Source: Gemmatimonadota bacterium (GTDB taxonomy: Bacteria > Gemmatimonadota > Gemmatimonadetes > Longimicrobiales > Gaopeijiaceae). From it: a DNA stretch of 64,000 bases. This document shows positions 19,665 through 28,976 of this stretch, one piece after another (within the stretch, counting starts at the first letter, position 1; each line of letters opens with the position of its first letter). The notes under the pieces were generated by a model. That model had not been told where the DNA came from. It searched no databases and was given only the letters and a program-made list of their open reading frames with translations. Both the position numbers and the translations under genes were made by a program. Location of the stretch: positions 186,001 through 250,000 of the forward strand of contig JAJDTB010000039.1 in assembly GCA_022827345.1 (NCBI GenBank), written 5' to 3'.

Positions 19665-20253
19665 GTTCGAGCCACCTGTTCAACGGCTCCGCCATCCAGT
19701 CAGGCACGACAGCCTGGGCGGCGGCAAGTTCGTTCAAGTCCTCCCCGGTCAGCTGCGGCATCACCGCATCGAGGCTCTTCTCGACCTCGTTGGGGCCGAG
19801 CCACGCCAGCGCTCGGATGACGACGCCGGCAGTCCGATGCGGCGCCGTCAATTGCCACGCCGGTGCGTGACGCAACTCCACCGCGTGAGCCCCGAAATGC
19901 AGGAGGCGGTCGGGACCGGAAGTGAGGTAGACCGAGCGGACGGTGTTCTGCGTCGTCAGTCCAAGCCAGTTGGCCGCGCCGCCCCCGTTCGGCACGATGA
20001 CCTCGCCCCAGAACGCCGAGAGGGACGCGAGCGCCTTCTCCAGACGCGGTGCCCGGAGGCCGAATCTGGTCTGGATCGGACGCATGTAGACGCCCCGGCA
20101 GATTCGCAGGAGCCGCTCCGAGCGCACGAGGCGGGACAAAGCCCGGACCACCGCGGGGCGGTCCCCCAGGTGCAGGAGGTCCTCCGCCTGTATCGGCGTG
20201 GCCTCCGGCTGGGCCTCGGCGTACTCCATGATCCGCCCGGGCAGGCTGTTCAT
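19657..20253 (-). CDS. abiEi: AbiEi/DUF6088-like antitoxin
   Basis: MNSLPGRIMEYAEAQPEATPIQAEDLLHLGDRPAVVRALSRLVRSERLLRICRGVYMRP (wHTH); overlaps the start of the abiEii gene. Confidence 0.82.
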   Translation of the reverse strand: MNSLPGRIMEYAEAQPEATPIQAEDLLHLGDRPAVVRALSRLVRSERLLRICRGVYMRPIQTRFGLRAPRLEKALASLSAFWGEVIVPNGGGAANWLGLTTQNTVRSVYLTSGPDRLLHFGAHAVELRHAPAWQLTAPHRTAGVVIRALAWLGPNEVEKSLDAVMPQLTGEDLNELAAAQAVVPDWMAEPLNRWLEHG

Positions 20254-20588
20254 CGCGTTCGCGTTCTCCGTCGCAAGTCGAATCGGTCCAATCAATATAA
20301 GTGGCGGCTCGGCGAGGGCGACCATCGGGGCCGACGGGAATGCGGCTAGCCGCCGTGTGCGGCCCCTCGCCTTGGATCGACCTTCGCGCGAACCCGCTTC
20401 CCCATCCCTCAGCTTCCGGCCTTCCGCCGTGACCGTCCCGCAAGGGGTACGGCCCACCGGCCGAAGCTGGCGATTCCCACCGGCGGGAGTTCCCGGTTTC
20501 ACCCTGCACGGGGGTGTTTTCCACGCCACTGGCGGAGCCGCCCAAGGAGGCTGACACGTTCTGACACAACCTGAAACGTTCTAACCAC

Positions 20589-20604
20589 TTAGGGAATTCC
20601 CTAA
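20589..20604. promoter_or_regulatory. Perfect 16-bp palindrome TTAGGGAATTCCCTAA, candidate operator
   Basis: Seen directly, upstream of the AlpA-type regulator/Trb operon and between divergent transcription units. Confidence 0.5.
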
Positions 20605-20669
20605 CGGTTGCCCCGCTGGCGGAAAATCCTCCACCGTTTTGGCCATGAAGACGCGGGAGCAATACGGCC

Positions 20670-21212
20670 ATGTCGACGTTGGAGCAGTACTTCAACTCGC
20701 GCGTGAGCGAGTTCCTGAGCCGGACCGGCATGGGAGCCACGACACTCGGCTTGAAGGCGGTGGGCGACCCGAATCTGCTGCGGGAGATCGCGGAGGGGCG
20801 CTCGCCGTCGCTCAGGATAGCCGACCGCGTGCTGGCGTTCATCGACAACTACGACGCGGACTCGGGCGACGCACGGGCTCCATCCCCCCGCCGTTCCCGC
20901 CCGAGGCCGTCGCCTGGGGCGGCGAGGACGAGGAGAACCAGAGGGAAGACGGAAAGACCGATGGAACGGAAGACGAACAGGCCAGCGCGCATTCTGCGGT
21001 CGCCGGAGGTGGAGGCCCTCACGGGACTGTCGCGCAGCACGATCTACAGGTGGCGGGTCGCGGGACGCTTCCCCCCGGCGGTTGTCATGGGCGGGCGCAC
21101 GCTGGGCTGGTTCGAGTCGGTTATCGAGGAGTGGCTCCACGGGCAAGCCGAGGAGCGGGGCGGCGGACGGGCCGACGCCCCATCAACCCCAAGAAGAGGA
21201 GAAGCAGAATGA
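20670..21212 (+). CDS. HTH regulator with C-terminal AlpA-type DNA-binding domain
   Basis: RILRSPEVEALTGLSRSTIYRWRVAGRFPPAVVMGGRTLGWFESVIEEWL (AlpA); N-terminal helical segment MSTLEQYFNSRVSEFLSRTGMGATTLGLKAVGDPNLL. Confidence 0.82.
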   Translation: MSTLEQYFNSRVSEFLSRTGMGATTLGLKAVGDPNLLREIAEGRSPSLRIADRVLAFIDNYDADSGDARAPSPRRSRPRPSPGAARTRRTRGKTERPMERKTNRPARILRSPEVEALTGLSRSTIYRWRVAGRFPPAVVMGGRTLGWFESVIEEWLHGQAEERGGGRADAPSTPRRGEAE

Positions 21213-21496
21213 AGAAGTTGTCGAGAAGGACGCTGTCGGTCGCGTGGACCGCGCTGCTGGTGCTGGCGCCCGGCGCGCTCCACGCGCAGGGAACGAGCCC
21301 GTGGGTGGACGCGGTGAACGAGCTGCAGACGCAGTTCACGGGACCGATCGCGCGGGGACTGTCGCTGATCGCGATCGTGGTGGGCGGGCTGATGTTCGCG
21401 TTCGGCGAGGGCGGGAGCAAGCGCACGCTGGCCGGGATCATCTTCGGGATCGGGATGGCCGTGGGCGCGGTGAACTTCCTCGGCTGGCTGTTCTGA
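21209..21496 (+). CDS. trbC: TrbC/VirB2-family conjugal pilin
   Basis: 95 aa; signal peptide, two TM helices: GPIARGLSLIAIVVGGLMFAFGEGGSKRTLAGIIFGIGMAVGAVNFLGWLF. Confidence 0.88.
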   Translation: MKKLSRRTLSVAWTALLVLAPGALHAQGTSPWVDAVNELQTQFTGPIARGLSLIAIVVGGLMFAFGEGGSKRTLAGIIFGIGMAVGAVNFLGWLF

Positions 21497-21801
21497 TGCG
21501 GGGCAGCGTGCGCTGGCCGGGCTACGCGGCGCTCAACCGTCCACTGACGGTTCTGGGCGTGGAGCGGCGGCTGTTCCTGCTGGGCGCGACGCTGGCGGTC
21601 GCGGTGTGGAACGCGACGGCCTCGCTCGTGGCGGGCGGCGTGGTGTTCGCGGGTTGCTACGGCGCGGGCTGGCTGGCGGGCCGCAAGGATCCGGCGATGC
21701 TGGCGGTGCTTCGGATCTCGACGCGGTATCCGGCGCGGTTCGATCCGGGCAAGTGGGGCGACGAGCCGTGGCACCTTCGCATCCGGGTGGACTCCCGATG
21801 A
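21496..21801 (+). CDS. trbD: TrbD/VirB3-family protein
   Basis: 101 aa, two TM; ALNRPLTVLGVERRLFLLGATLAVAVW; TGATG overlap with trbC. Confidence 0.85.
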   Translation: MRGSVRWPGYAALNRPLTVLGVERRLFLLGATLAVAVWNATASLVAGGVVFAGCYGAGWLAGRKDPAMLAVLRISTRYPARFDPGKWGDEPWHLRIRVDSR

Positions 21802-24242
21802 GGATCGCGGAGGAACTCCAGGCCTACGAGGCGGCGGGTTCGCTGGCCGAGGAGCTGCCCTACTGGGGCTGGCTCGAGGACGGCCGCACCTGCCTGACCC
21901 GTTCGGGCGAACTGGTGGCGGCGGGCCGGATCCGGCCCGCCGTGACCGACGGCAGGACTCCCGGGCAGATCGACCGGGTGCTGGGACTCTGGCAACGGCT
22001 GCTGTCGGGGCTCGGGTCCGGCGCACGTTTGCAATTCCATCTGCTCCGCCGTCCAGGCGTGTCCCCTCGCCACCCCGATGATGCCGATGCCGGCGTCGCG
22101 GCGGTCTCCGCGCGGAAGCGGCGCGAATTCCTGGCCGGACGCGTGCAGGGGCTTGAAGCCTTTGTGGTCTGGTCGCAGGACCCGGGCCTCCGTCCGGTGG
22201 CCGATGGTTCCAGGCGGGGACCACTCGCCCGCTTCGCGAGTCTGCGGAAACGCCGCAACAAGAGCGGATCGGTGTACCTCGCCTCCGAGATCGAGGCGGC
22301 CGCCGGCCGGTTCCGGGCGATGATCGAGGCGGGCCGCGCGCTCGTGGCCGAGCACACGCCCATTGAGATGCTGGGGGCGGTGGAAGCGTCCCGGGTGCTC
22401 GCCGACCTCGTCAACCGTCCCGGCACCTTCTGGGACGGTGCGACGGGAAGCGGCATGAACTGGCGGCTCGCGCTCTCGGAGCTTGAAGCGGAGCGTTTGC
22501 ACCTCAGGCTGGACGGCGAGCCGGTCATCCTCTATTCGCTGCTTTCGCCACCGGGTCAGGCGCACGCGAACCTCCTCCGCGATCTGTACCGCCTCGACGC
22601 GACGCTGACGGTGTCGCTCGAATGGCGGCCGTGGACGGTGGAAGCGGCGCGGCGTCGGATCCGAAGCGCGCAGCGCCACTACTTCTCGCGCCGCTACTCG
22701 ATGATGGCGCACGCGCAGGACGCGCAGGGCACGACGGCGGCGATGGTCGATTCGGCCGCTGCGGCCGAGTCGGACCGGCTGGGCGGCGCGCTCGTCGAAC
22801 TCGAAGCCGACGCCGTGGCCTACGGTGAGGCGTCGCTGACCATCGCGCTGCACGGCGAACTCGGAGGCATCGAGCGGCTGGACGGCGACGTGCGCCGCCT
22901 GTTCGCCGCGCACGACGCCAAGGTGATCCGGGAAGGCTACGGCCAGCTTCCCGTCTGGTTTGCGCGGCTCCCGGCCCAGCCGAGGCGGCGGCAGGTGCGG
23001 AAGGTGTTCGTCTCGGCTGGCGTCGCGGCATGTCTTGCCCCGGTGTTCGGGCCGCCGAGGGGAGAGAAGAGGAGCCGCCATCTCGGCCGGGAGCCGCTGG
23101 CGGTGTTCGAGACGCCGTGGCGCACGGCGTACCACTACGACCTCTTCGCGGGCGACGTGGGCCACACGCTGATCCTTGGCGCGACGGGATCGGGCAAGAG
23201 TTTTTCCCTGAACTTCCTGCTGGTCGAGGCGCTCAAGTACGACCCCCGCGTCCTGATCCTGGATCTGGGCGGCTCGTACCGCTGGCTGACCCGGTTCCTC
23301 GGCGGCCGGTATCTGGAGCTCGCTCCGGGCGAGACGGAGCCGACGCTCAGGCTCCAGCCGTTCGCGCTGCCTCCGACGACGAGGACGTTCCAGTTCCTGA
23401 CCGGCTGGGTGATACGGCTTCTCAAGCTGGGCGGGTTCGAGGCCGGTGGAGCGGACACGAGCGAGGTCCGGGCGCGGATCGAGGATCTGTATGCGCTCGG
23501 GACGGAGCGCCGGACGCTGAGCGTGCTGGTCGGTTCACTTCCGGTCGCGATGTGGCCCGCGCTGAGCCGCTGGACGGAGGGCGGCGCGTGGGGCGCGTTC
23601 TTCGATAATCCTCCGTCGGGAACAGCCGACATCGAGTTCCGGGACTGGCAGGTGATCGACCTGGCGGGCGCGGCAGAGCACGCGGACCTCTGCGAGGCGG
23701 CGCTCGCGTACCTGCTCGAACGCATGCGCCTCGAGATCGAGGACCCGGCCGAGACCGCGCGGCTCAAGCTGATGGTCGTGGACGAGGCGTGGCGGTACAT
23801 GCAGGACCCCGCCGTGCTGAACTACCTGGCCGAGGCGGCCAAGACGTGGCGGAAGAAGAACGCCGCGCTCGTGCTCGCCACCCAGTCCGCCGTGGACGTG
23901 ACGGGGACGCCGGGCGCTTCCGCGCTCCTCGAATCCATACCCACGAAGCTCTTCCTCGCCAACCCCGAGTTGCCGGAGGAGGCCGGGACGCTCTTCCGGC
24001 TGAACGACTCGGAGGTTGCGCAGGTCCGGGAACTGACGCCGAAGCGCGAGCTCTATCTCCGCCGCCCGGACGAGGCGGCGGTGCTCCGCCTCGAAGTCGA
24101 TCCCGAGAGCTACTGGCTCTACACGTCGTCGGCGACGGACGCAGAGAAACGCGCACGCGCCGTCGAGAAGCACGGTCTGGCCCGTGGACTCGAAGTGCTC
24201 GCGGGCCGAAGCCGTCCCACCTCACCAACCGAGAGGACGTAA
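21798..24242 (+). CDS. trbE: TrbE/VirB4-family conjugation ATPase
   Basis: Walker A LILGATGSGKSFSLNFLLVEAL, Walker B LKLMVVDEAWRYM; ATGA overlap with trbD. Confidence 0.93.
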   Translation: MRIAEELQAYEAAGSLAEELPYWGWLEDGRTCLTRSGELVAAGRIRPAVTDGRTPGQIDRVLGLWQRLLSGLGSGARLQFHLLRRPGVSPRHPDDADAGVAAVSARKRREFLAGRVQGLEAFVVWSQDPGLRPVADGSRRGPLARFASLRKRRNKSGSVYLASEIEAAAGRFRAMIEAGRALVAEHTPIEMLGAVEASRVLADLVNRPGTFWDGATGSGMNWRLALSELEAERLHLRLDGEPVILYSLLSPPGQAHANLLRDLYRLDATLTVSLEWRPWTVEAARRRIRSAQRHYFSRRYSMMAHAQDAQGTTAAMVDSAAAAESDRLGGALVELEADAVAYGEASLTIALHGELGGIERLDGDVRRLFAAHDAKVIREGYGQLPVWFARLPAQPRRRQVRKVFVSAGVAACLAPVFGPPRGEKRSRHLGREPLAVFETPWRTAYHYDLFAGDVGHTLILGATGSGKSFSLNFLLVEALKYDPRVLILDLGGSYRWLTRFLGGRYLELAPGETEPTLRLQPFALPPTTRTFQFLTGWVIRLLKLGGFEAGGADTSEVRARIEDLYALGTERRTLSVLVGSLPVAMWPALSRWTEGGAWGAFFDNPPSGTADIEFRDWQVIDLAGAAEHADLCEAALAYLLERMRLEIEDPAETARLKLMVVDEAWRYMQDPAVLNYLAEAAKTWRKKNAALVLATQSAVDVTGTPGASALLESIPTKLFLANPELPEEAGTLFRLNDSEVAQVRELTPKRELYLRRPDEAAVLRLEVDPESYWLYTSSATDAEKRARAVEKHGLARGLEVLAGRSRPTSPTERT

Positions 24243-24246
24243 CACC

Positions 24247-25119
24247 ATGAAGGCAACCCCAACATCGGCGATACTGTTAGGCGTAGTCGTCGTCCTGCTG
24301 ACGCTGCTCCTGGCGGTCGTCCCCTGCGATGCCGCCGCGCAGCAACCGGACCGCGACGAAGCCCATCCTCCGGTGCCGGGCGCGGTCGATGACCGGATCC
24401 ACCGGCTCCGCGCGCGCGTGCGCCATACAACGCTGATCGTGCTTCCGGCCGGGGAGCGGATCCTCGACTTCGTGGTCGGCGACTCCGAGTACTGGCACCT
24501 GACCGGCGCGGCGAACGTCGCGTACCTCAAGCCCCTGGCCGAGGATGCCGCGACCAACGTCGCGCTCGTCTGCGAGTCGGGGCGCATCTACTCGTTCCTC
24601 GTCTCCGAGCACGCCGAGGAGCCGACCCATCTGGTCTTCCGGGTCGAGGCGGGCGCGGAGGCAGCGGGCATGTCCGGTGCTCCCGGATTCGTGGCCCGGA
24701 GCGAGGTCGCCGCCTACCGGGAGATGGCGGTCGAGGCGGCCGAAGCCGCGCGGCGTGCGCAGGAACAGGCCGAGGCGGGGATCCTTGAGGCCCGGCGGCG
24801 GGCTGAAGCGGAGATCGAGGCGCTCCGCGCCGCCTATCCCACGCGGCTCGCGTTCGAGTACCGCTTGGACCGGGCCGCCTCGCGGCGGCCGTTCCTGGTC
24901 GAGGCGATGTGGCACGACGGCGCGTTCACCTACATCCGCTCGCGCCGTCAGGAGTCGTTCGCGGTATACGAGATCAAGGACGGCGAGCCGGCGGTCGTCC
25001 CCGTGCAACTCGCCGGGAACGGCCTCTACATCGTGCATCGCGTGCTGGACGATGGCTGGCTCCAGATCGGCGACCGACGGGCCGGTTGGCGGTTCGAGCC
25101 CCGGGATGGCTCGAGATGA
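24247..25119 (+). CDS. trbG: TrbG/VirB9-family protein
   Basis: Signal peptide; LPAGERILDFVVGDSEYWHLTGAANVAYLKPLAEDAATNVALVCESGRIYSFLV; C-terminal FTYIRSRRQESFAVYEIKDGEPAVV. Confidence 0.88.
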   Translation: MKATPTSAILLGVVVVLLTLLLAVVPCDAAAQQPDRDEAHPPVPGAVDDRIHRLRARVRHTTLIVLPAGERILDFVVGDSEYWHLTGAANVAYLKPLAEDAATNVALVCESGRIYSFLVSEHAEEPTHLVFRVEAGAEAAGMSGAPGFVARSEVAAYREMAVEAAEAARRAQEQAEAGILEARRRAEAEIEALRAAYPTRLAFEYRLDRAASRRPFLVEAMWHDGAFTYIRSRRQESFAVYEIKDGEPAVVPVQLAGNGLYIVHRVLDDGWLQIGDRRAGWRFEPRDGSR

Positions 25120-26363
25120 GCCGCTGGAAGCAGTGGGTGAAGCAGCCGGCGGGCGCGCTCCCGGACGGCATCGTCACGAAGGTGGGGATCGCCCTGATCG
25201 CCGTGCTCGTCGCCGGACTGCTGTTCTCGTCGTCCCTGGCCGGTCCCGGTGAAGACGCGGCCGCGACGGGAGCGCCGAGCGCGCCGCGGGCGGTCAACGA
25301 CAGCGAGGGCCGGTCGTTCGACGAGGGCATCCGCGGCGAGAGGGAGCGCGAGACCCAGCGGGCCGAATCGGAGTCCCGCGACAGTTCAGCGGGCGACCGG
25401 GAGGCCGAAGCCCCCGACAACGGAACGTCCACCGATGTCGATGGTGCCGGGGGCGGTCGAGCCGCCGGCATGGGCCAAGCCGAGTTCGAGCTTCGCGAAG
25501 CGCTCCGGCTGGAGGAGGTCGAGCGCCGGACGCGCTCCCTGCGCTCGTTTCCCATCGCGGAGTCCCACCGGGATCCGAGCCGGGCTTCGGATGCGGCCCC
25601 GGCGTCTCCCTTACCGCCCGAGTCTCCCGATGCGGCGCTCGACGGGGCGCTCGCGTCCCTTGGGCAATCCCTGGCCGCCCTTGAGGCCGAGATGGCGGCC
25701 GGACTGGCGGGCGCGGGGCCGACGCCCGGCTTGGGCGATCCGGCGGCGCAGACAGGTCCCGCGTCCGGCGCTTCCGAGCCCGCGCGCCTGGTCCGGCCAC
25801 ATGACCCGCCGGGTTGGGAGCGGATCCGCGAGGGCTCGTTTCTCGAAGCCGTGCTGGTCACCCAGTTGTCGGGCGAGTTCCCCGGCCCGGTGCTGGCCAT
25901 GGTGTCGTCGCCGCTCTATTCGGCCGACCGGCAACGCGTGCTCATTCCGCGCGGCTCCCGCGTGGTCGGCACGGCCAGGGCCGTCCAGAACCGCGACCAG
26001 AGCCGTCTCGCCGTCGCATTCCACCGGCTGCTGCTGCCCGACGGAAGCTGGATCGACCTCGAGTTCACCGGACTGAACCAGGTGGGCGAGAGCGGACTCC
26101 GCGACCAGGTGAACCGCCATTATCTCTCGACGTTCACCGCCGCCGGGGCCGTCGGGGCGCTGAGCGGTCTCACGCTCGCCGGGGCCTCGCCCTATGGGCT
26201 TCAAGCCGGCATCGGCCAGGGACTCGGGGGCAGCGCGACCTCGATGCTGGACCGGTACCTGAACCGTCTGCCCGAGATCACGATCCGCGCGGGCCACCGG
26301 CTGCGCATCTGGTTCACCGCCGATGTCCTGGTCCCCACCCCCACCCGCACCACGCACCGATGA
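25116..26363 (+). CDS. trbI: TrbI/VirB10-family protein
   Basis: N-terminal TM, Pro-rich centre, C-terminal LEAVLVTQLSGEFPGPVLAMVSSPLYSADRQRVLIPRGSRVVGTAR. Confidence 0.92.
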   Translation: MSRWKQWVKQPAGALPDGIVTKVGIALIAVLVAGLLFSSSLAGPGEDAAATGAPSAPRAVNDSEGRSFDEGIRGERERETQRAESESRDSSAGDREAEAPDNGTSTDVDGAGGGRAAGMGQAEFELREALRLEEVERRTRSLRSFPIAESHRDPSRASDAAPASPLPPESPDAALDGALASLGQSLAALEAEMAAGLAGAGPTPGLGDPAAQTGPASGASEPARLVRPHDPPGWERIREGSFLEAVLVTQLSGEFPGPVLAMVSSPLYSADRQRVLIPRGSRVVGTARAVQNRDQSRLAVAFHRLLLPDGSWIDLEFTGLNQVGESGLRDQVNRHYLSTFTAAGAVGALSGLTLAGASPYGLQAGIGQGLGGSATSMLDRYLNRLPEITIRAGHRLRIWFTADVLVPTPTRTTHR

Positions 26364-27277
26364 CACGAAAGGACTCTCCCATGCGCCACCGCATCCTCAT
26401 CCCCCTTCTTCTCGTCCCGCCGCTGACGTTCGCGGCCCCCGCGCCCGCGAGCGCGCAGTTCGACTTCGGCAGCTGGTTCCAGCGGGCCACGATCATCGCG
26501 AACCAGATCACGCAGATCTCGCACCAGGTCACCCAGGTCCGGTCGATGGCCCGCCAGCTTACGGAACTCGAAGACCAACTCGACCACATGGAGCGCGCGG
26601 CGCGCGGCGAGATCGACGCGCTGCTTCAGCCGTTCTCTCGGCTCGCCGCCGACCCCGTGGGCCTGGTGCGGAACGGAGTCTCTTGGGGCGGCGACTTCAC
26701 GGGCCCGGCACGGAACACCGTTGATGCCGTCCGGCGCTTCGGGACGGGCGGTTCGTTCACCGACCTCTGGCGCGCCGCCCACGGGACCGCCGACCGAGTG
26801 AGCGAGGCCGACATCCTCGCGCTGTACCGGAACCTCCCGCCGCAGGCGGCGACGCGGGCCGCCGGGAACTACCGCCGTGCCCGCGAGGCCGCCGACCGGC
26901 AGCGCGTGCTCGACTACGCGGCGCTCGACGCGGCGGCCGCGCTCGCCGAGACCATCGAGAGCGCCCAGGGCTCGTTCGGCGGCCTCACCTCGAACTCGAA
27001 CGTCTCGAACACGGCCCTTCAGCAGGCTGGGGTGGCGGCTGCCCTGAGCCAAGGGCGCGTTAGCGCCGCTGCTGGCCAAGTGCTCGCTCACCAGACGGCC
27101 GCCCAAGCGAGCCGCGCTCGGCAGGCCGAACTCGCCCGCCTCGAATGGCTCGGCCGGTGGGCCGACGGCCGGACGCGCGCGAACGCGCTTGCGGTGACGA
27201 TGCGCGACGCCGCCTCGCTGAACCGGACCACGCTCCGGAGCGGGCTGCTGTTCCAGATCCCGTCCGCCTACCGGTAG
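26360..27277 (+). CDS. trbJ: TrbJ/VirB5-family protein
   Basis: Signal peptide, QISHQVTQVRSMARQLTELEDQLDHMERAARG; position in operon. Confidence 0.82.
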   Translation: MTRKDSPMRHRILIPLLLVPPLTFAAPAPASAQFDFGSWFQRATIIANQITQISHQVTQVRSMARQLTELEDQLDHMERAARGEIDALLQPFSRLAADPVGLVRNGVSWGGDFTGPARNTVDAVRRFGTGGSFTDLWRAAHGTADRVSEADILALYRNLPPQAATRAAGNYRRAREAADRQRVLDYAALDAAAALAETIESAQGSFGGLTSNSNVSNTALQQAGVAAALSQGRVSAAAGQVLAHQTAAQASRARQAELARLEWLGRWADGRTRANALAVTMRDAASLNRTTLRSGLLFQIPSAYR

Positions 27278-27290
27278 GGGCGTTCCGGCC

Positions 27291-28289
27291 ATGCAGCTTC
27301 CTCCGCAGTCCATCGATCCGAACGTCCCCACGCAGATTCCGCCGGATCAGCTCCAGGACTTCAAGAGCTTCCTGGACACCGTGCTCGACTCCGTCGTCAG
27401 CGGGGCCGCGCCCGACATTCAGGCCGTCGGGCTCCAGTTGTGGGGCGGCCTCGCCGCCGTCATGGTCGCCTGGGCGGGGCTCAAGATCGCGTTCAGCGGC
27501 ACGTTTCAGCCCTGGGAGATCGTGCGCCTCGTGATCGGGATCGCGATCCCCCGCACGATCCTCCACTACTACGCCGTCCCGATCCCCGGCGTCGGGTTCA
27601 CGTTCCCGGCGATGATCGCCGGAGGCGGGATCTGGCTCCAGAACCTGTTCCTCTCCGACGTGGTCTCGGCCGGATACGCCGAGATGACGGCGCTCGTCCA
27701 GGCCTACGGCGCGCACCTGAGCGCGGCGTGGTCGAGCGGCAACCTGCTGTCGGTCGTGACGGCGGGCGTCACGGTGCTCTTCTCCTCGCTCGTGTCGCTC
27801 GTGATGAGCGCCTCTCTGGTCGGCTGCCTGCTGGCGCTGTTCTGCGTCACCTACGCGCAGGTGATCTGGGCGCAGGTCGCGCTCGCCATCGCGATCCTCT
27901 TGGGTCCGGTGCTGATCCCGTTCCTGCTCTTCGAGCCGCTCGCGTTCCTGTTCTGGGGATGGTTCCGGACGATGATGGTCTACACGCTCTACGGCGTCGT
28001 GGCCGGTGCCATCCTCCGCGTCTTCATGGGCGTCGGCATGGGCTACATCACGACCTACGCCGACGCGCTCATGGGCACCGGCACCGCCGATCCGCTCGAA
28101 CTCTGGCTCTGGGCCGTCGTGCTCATGCCGCTCGTCGTCTGCGGCCTCATGGCCGGTCTCAAGGTCGGCGAACTCGCCTCGATGCTCGTGTCCGGCTCCG
28201 GCTCGTCCGGGTCCGGGTTCATGGCGCTCGTCATGCGCGGAGCGGGGGCCGCGGCCGCGCCCGCATCCGCCGCCAAGCCCCCCGTCTAA
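27291..28289 (+). CDS. trbL: TrbL/VirB6-family membrane protein
   Basis: 332 aa polytopic protein: QLWGGLAAVMVAWAGLKIAFSG, ALAIAILLGPVLIPFLLFEPLAFLFWGWFRTMMVYTLYGVV. Confidence 0.88.
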   Translation: MQLPPQSIDPNVPTQIPPDQLQDFKSFLDTVLDSVVSGAAPDIQAVGLQLWGGLAAVMVAWAGLKIAFSGTFQPWEIVRLVIGIAIPRTILHYYAVPIPGVGFTFPAMIAGGGIWLQNLFLSDVVSAGYAEMTALVQAYGAHLSAAWSSGNLLSVVTAGVTVLFSSLVSLVMSASLVGCLLALFCVTYAQVIWAQVALAIAILLGPVLIPFLLFEPLAFLFWGWFRTMMVYTLYGVVAGAILRVFMGVGMGYITTYADALMGTGTADPLELWLWAVVLMPLVVCGLMAGLKVGELASMLVSGSGSSGSGFMALVMRGAGAAAAPASAAKPPV

Positions 28290-28304
28290 GCGGAAGGAGA
28301 TCCG

Positions 28305-28976
28305 ATGATGAAACGAGACCGTAACGCGGGCCGCGAGTACGCCGAGATCTGGGGCGAAACGGTCCAGGCCAACCGAAAGCTTCGGACGATCCTGATCTTC
28401 CTGTCGGCCAGCATCGTACTTGGCGTCTTCGTGCTGCTCCGGATCGCGGGTGTGGAGCCGCCCAAGCCCATCGTGATCCGGGTGGACGAGGTGGGCCGCG
28501 CCGAGGCGCTGGCCTACGAGGCCGCCACCGCGCAGGCCGATCCGCTCGATCCCACGACAAAATACTTCCTGAACCGGTTCGTCCACGACTTCCATTCGCG
28601 ACGCCGAGCGACGGTCGAGGAGCACTGGACCCGCAGCCTCCGGTTCCTCTCGACGGAACTCGCCAACGCCGCGTTCCAGCGGGACGGCGCGGAGGTCGCG
28701 GCCACGGCGGCCGGGACCGCCGAGACCGAACTCGAAGTCGAACAGGTCGTTCTCCGCATCCATCCCGCGCCCGAGGCCCCGCACGGCGCGACGGCCGACT
28801 TCGATCTGGTGCATCTGAGGGGCGAACAGGAACTGCGCCGCGAGCGCTGGTCGCTGACGCTCCGGTTCGAGTTCCTGGACTCGATTCCGAACGAGTTGGT
28901 CGTCCACAACCCGATGGGGCTCCTCGTCACCTACATGCGCGCCGACCGGGCGCTGGTGACGGGAGGCGACCGATGA
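28305..28976 (+). CDS. trbF: TrbF/VirB8-family protein
   Basis: Single N-terminal TM, YFLNRFVHDFHSRRRATVEEHWTRSLRFLS, PNELVVHNPMGLLVTYM. Confidence 0.86.
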   Translation: MMKRDRNAGREYAEIWGETVQANRKLRTILIFLSASIVLGVFVLLRIAGVEPPKPIVIRVDEVGRAEALAYEAATAQADPLDPTTKYFLNRFVHDFHSRRRATVEEHWTRSLRFLSTELANAAFQRDGAEVAATAAGTAETELEVEQVVLRIHPAPEAPHGATADFDLVHLRGEQELRRERWSLTLRFEFLDSIPNELVVHNPMGLLVTYMRADRALVTGGDR

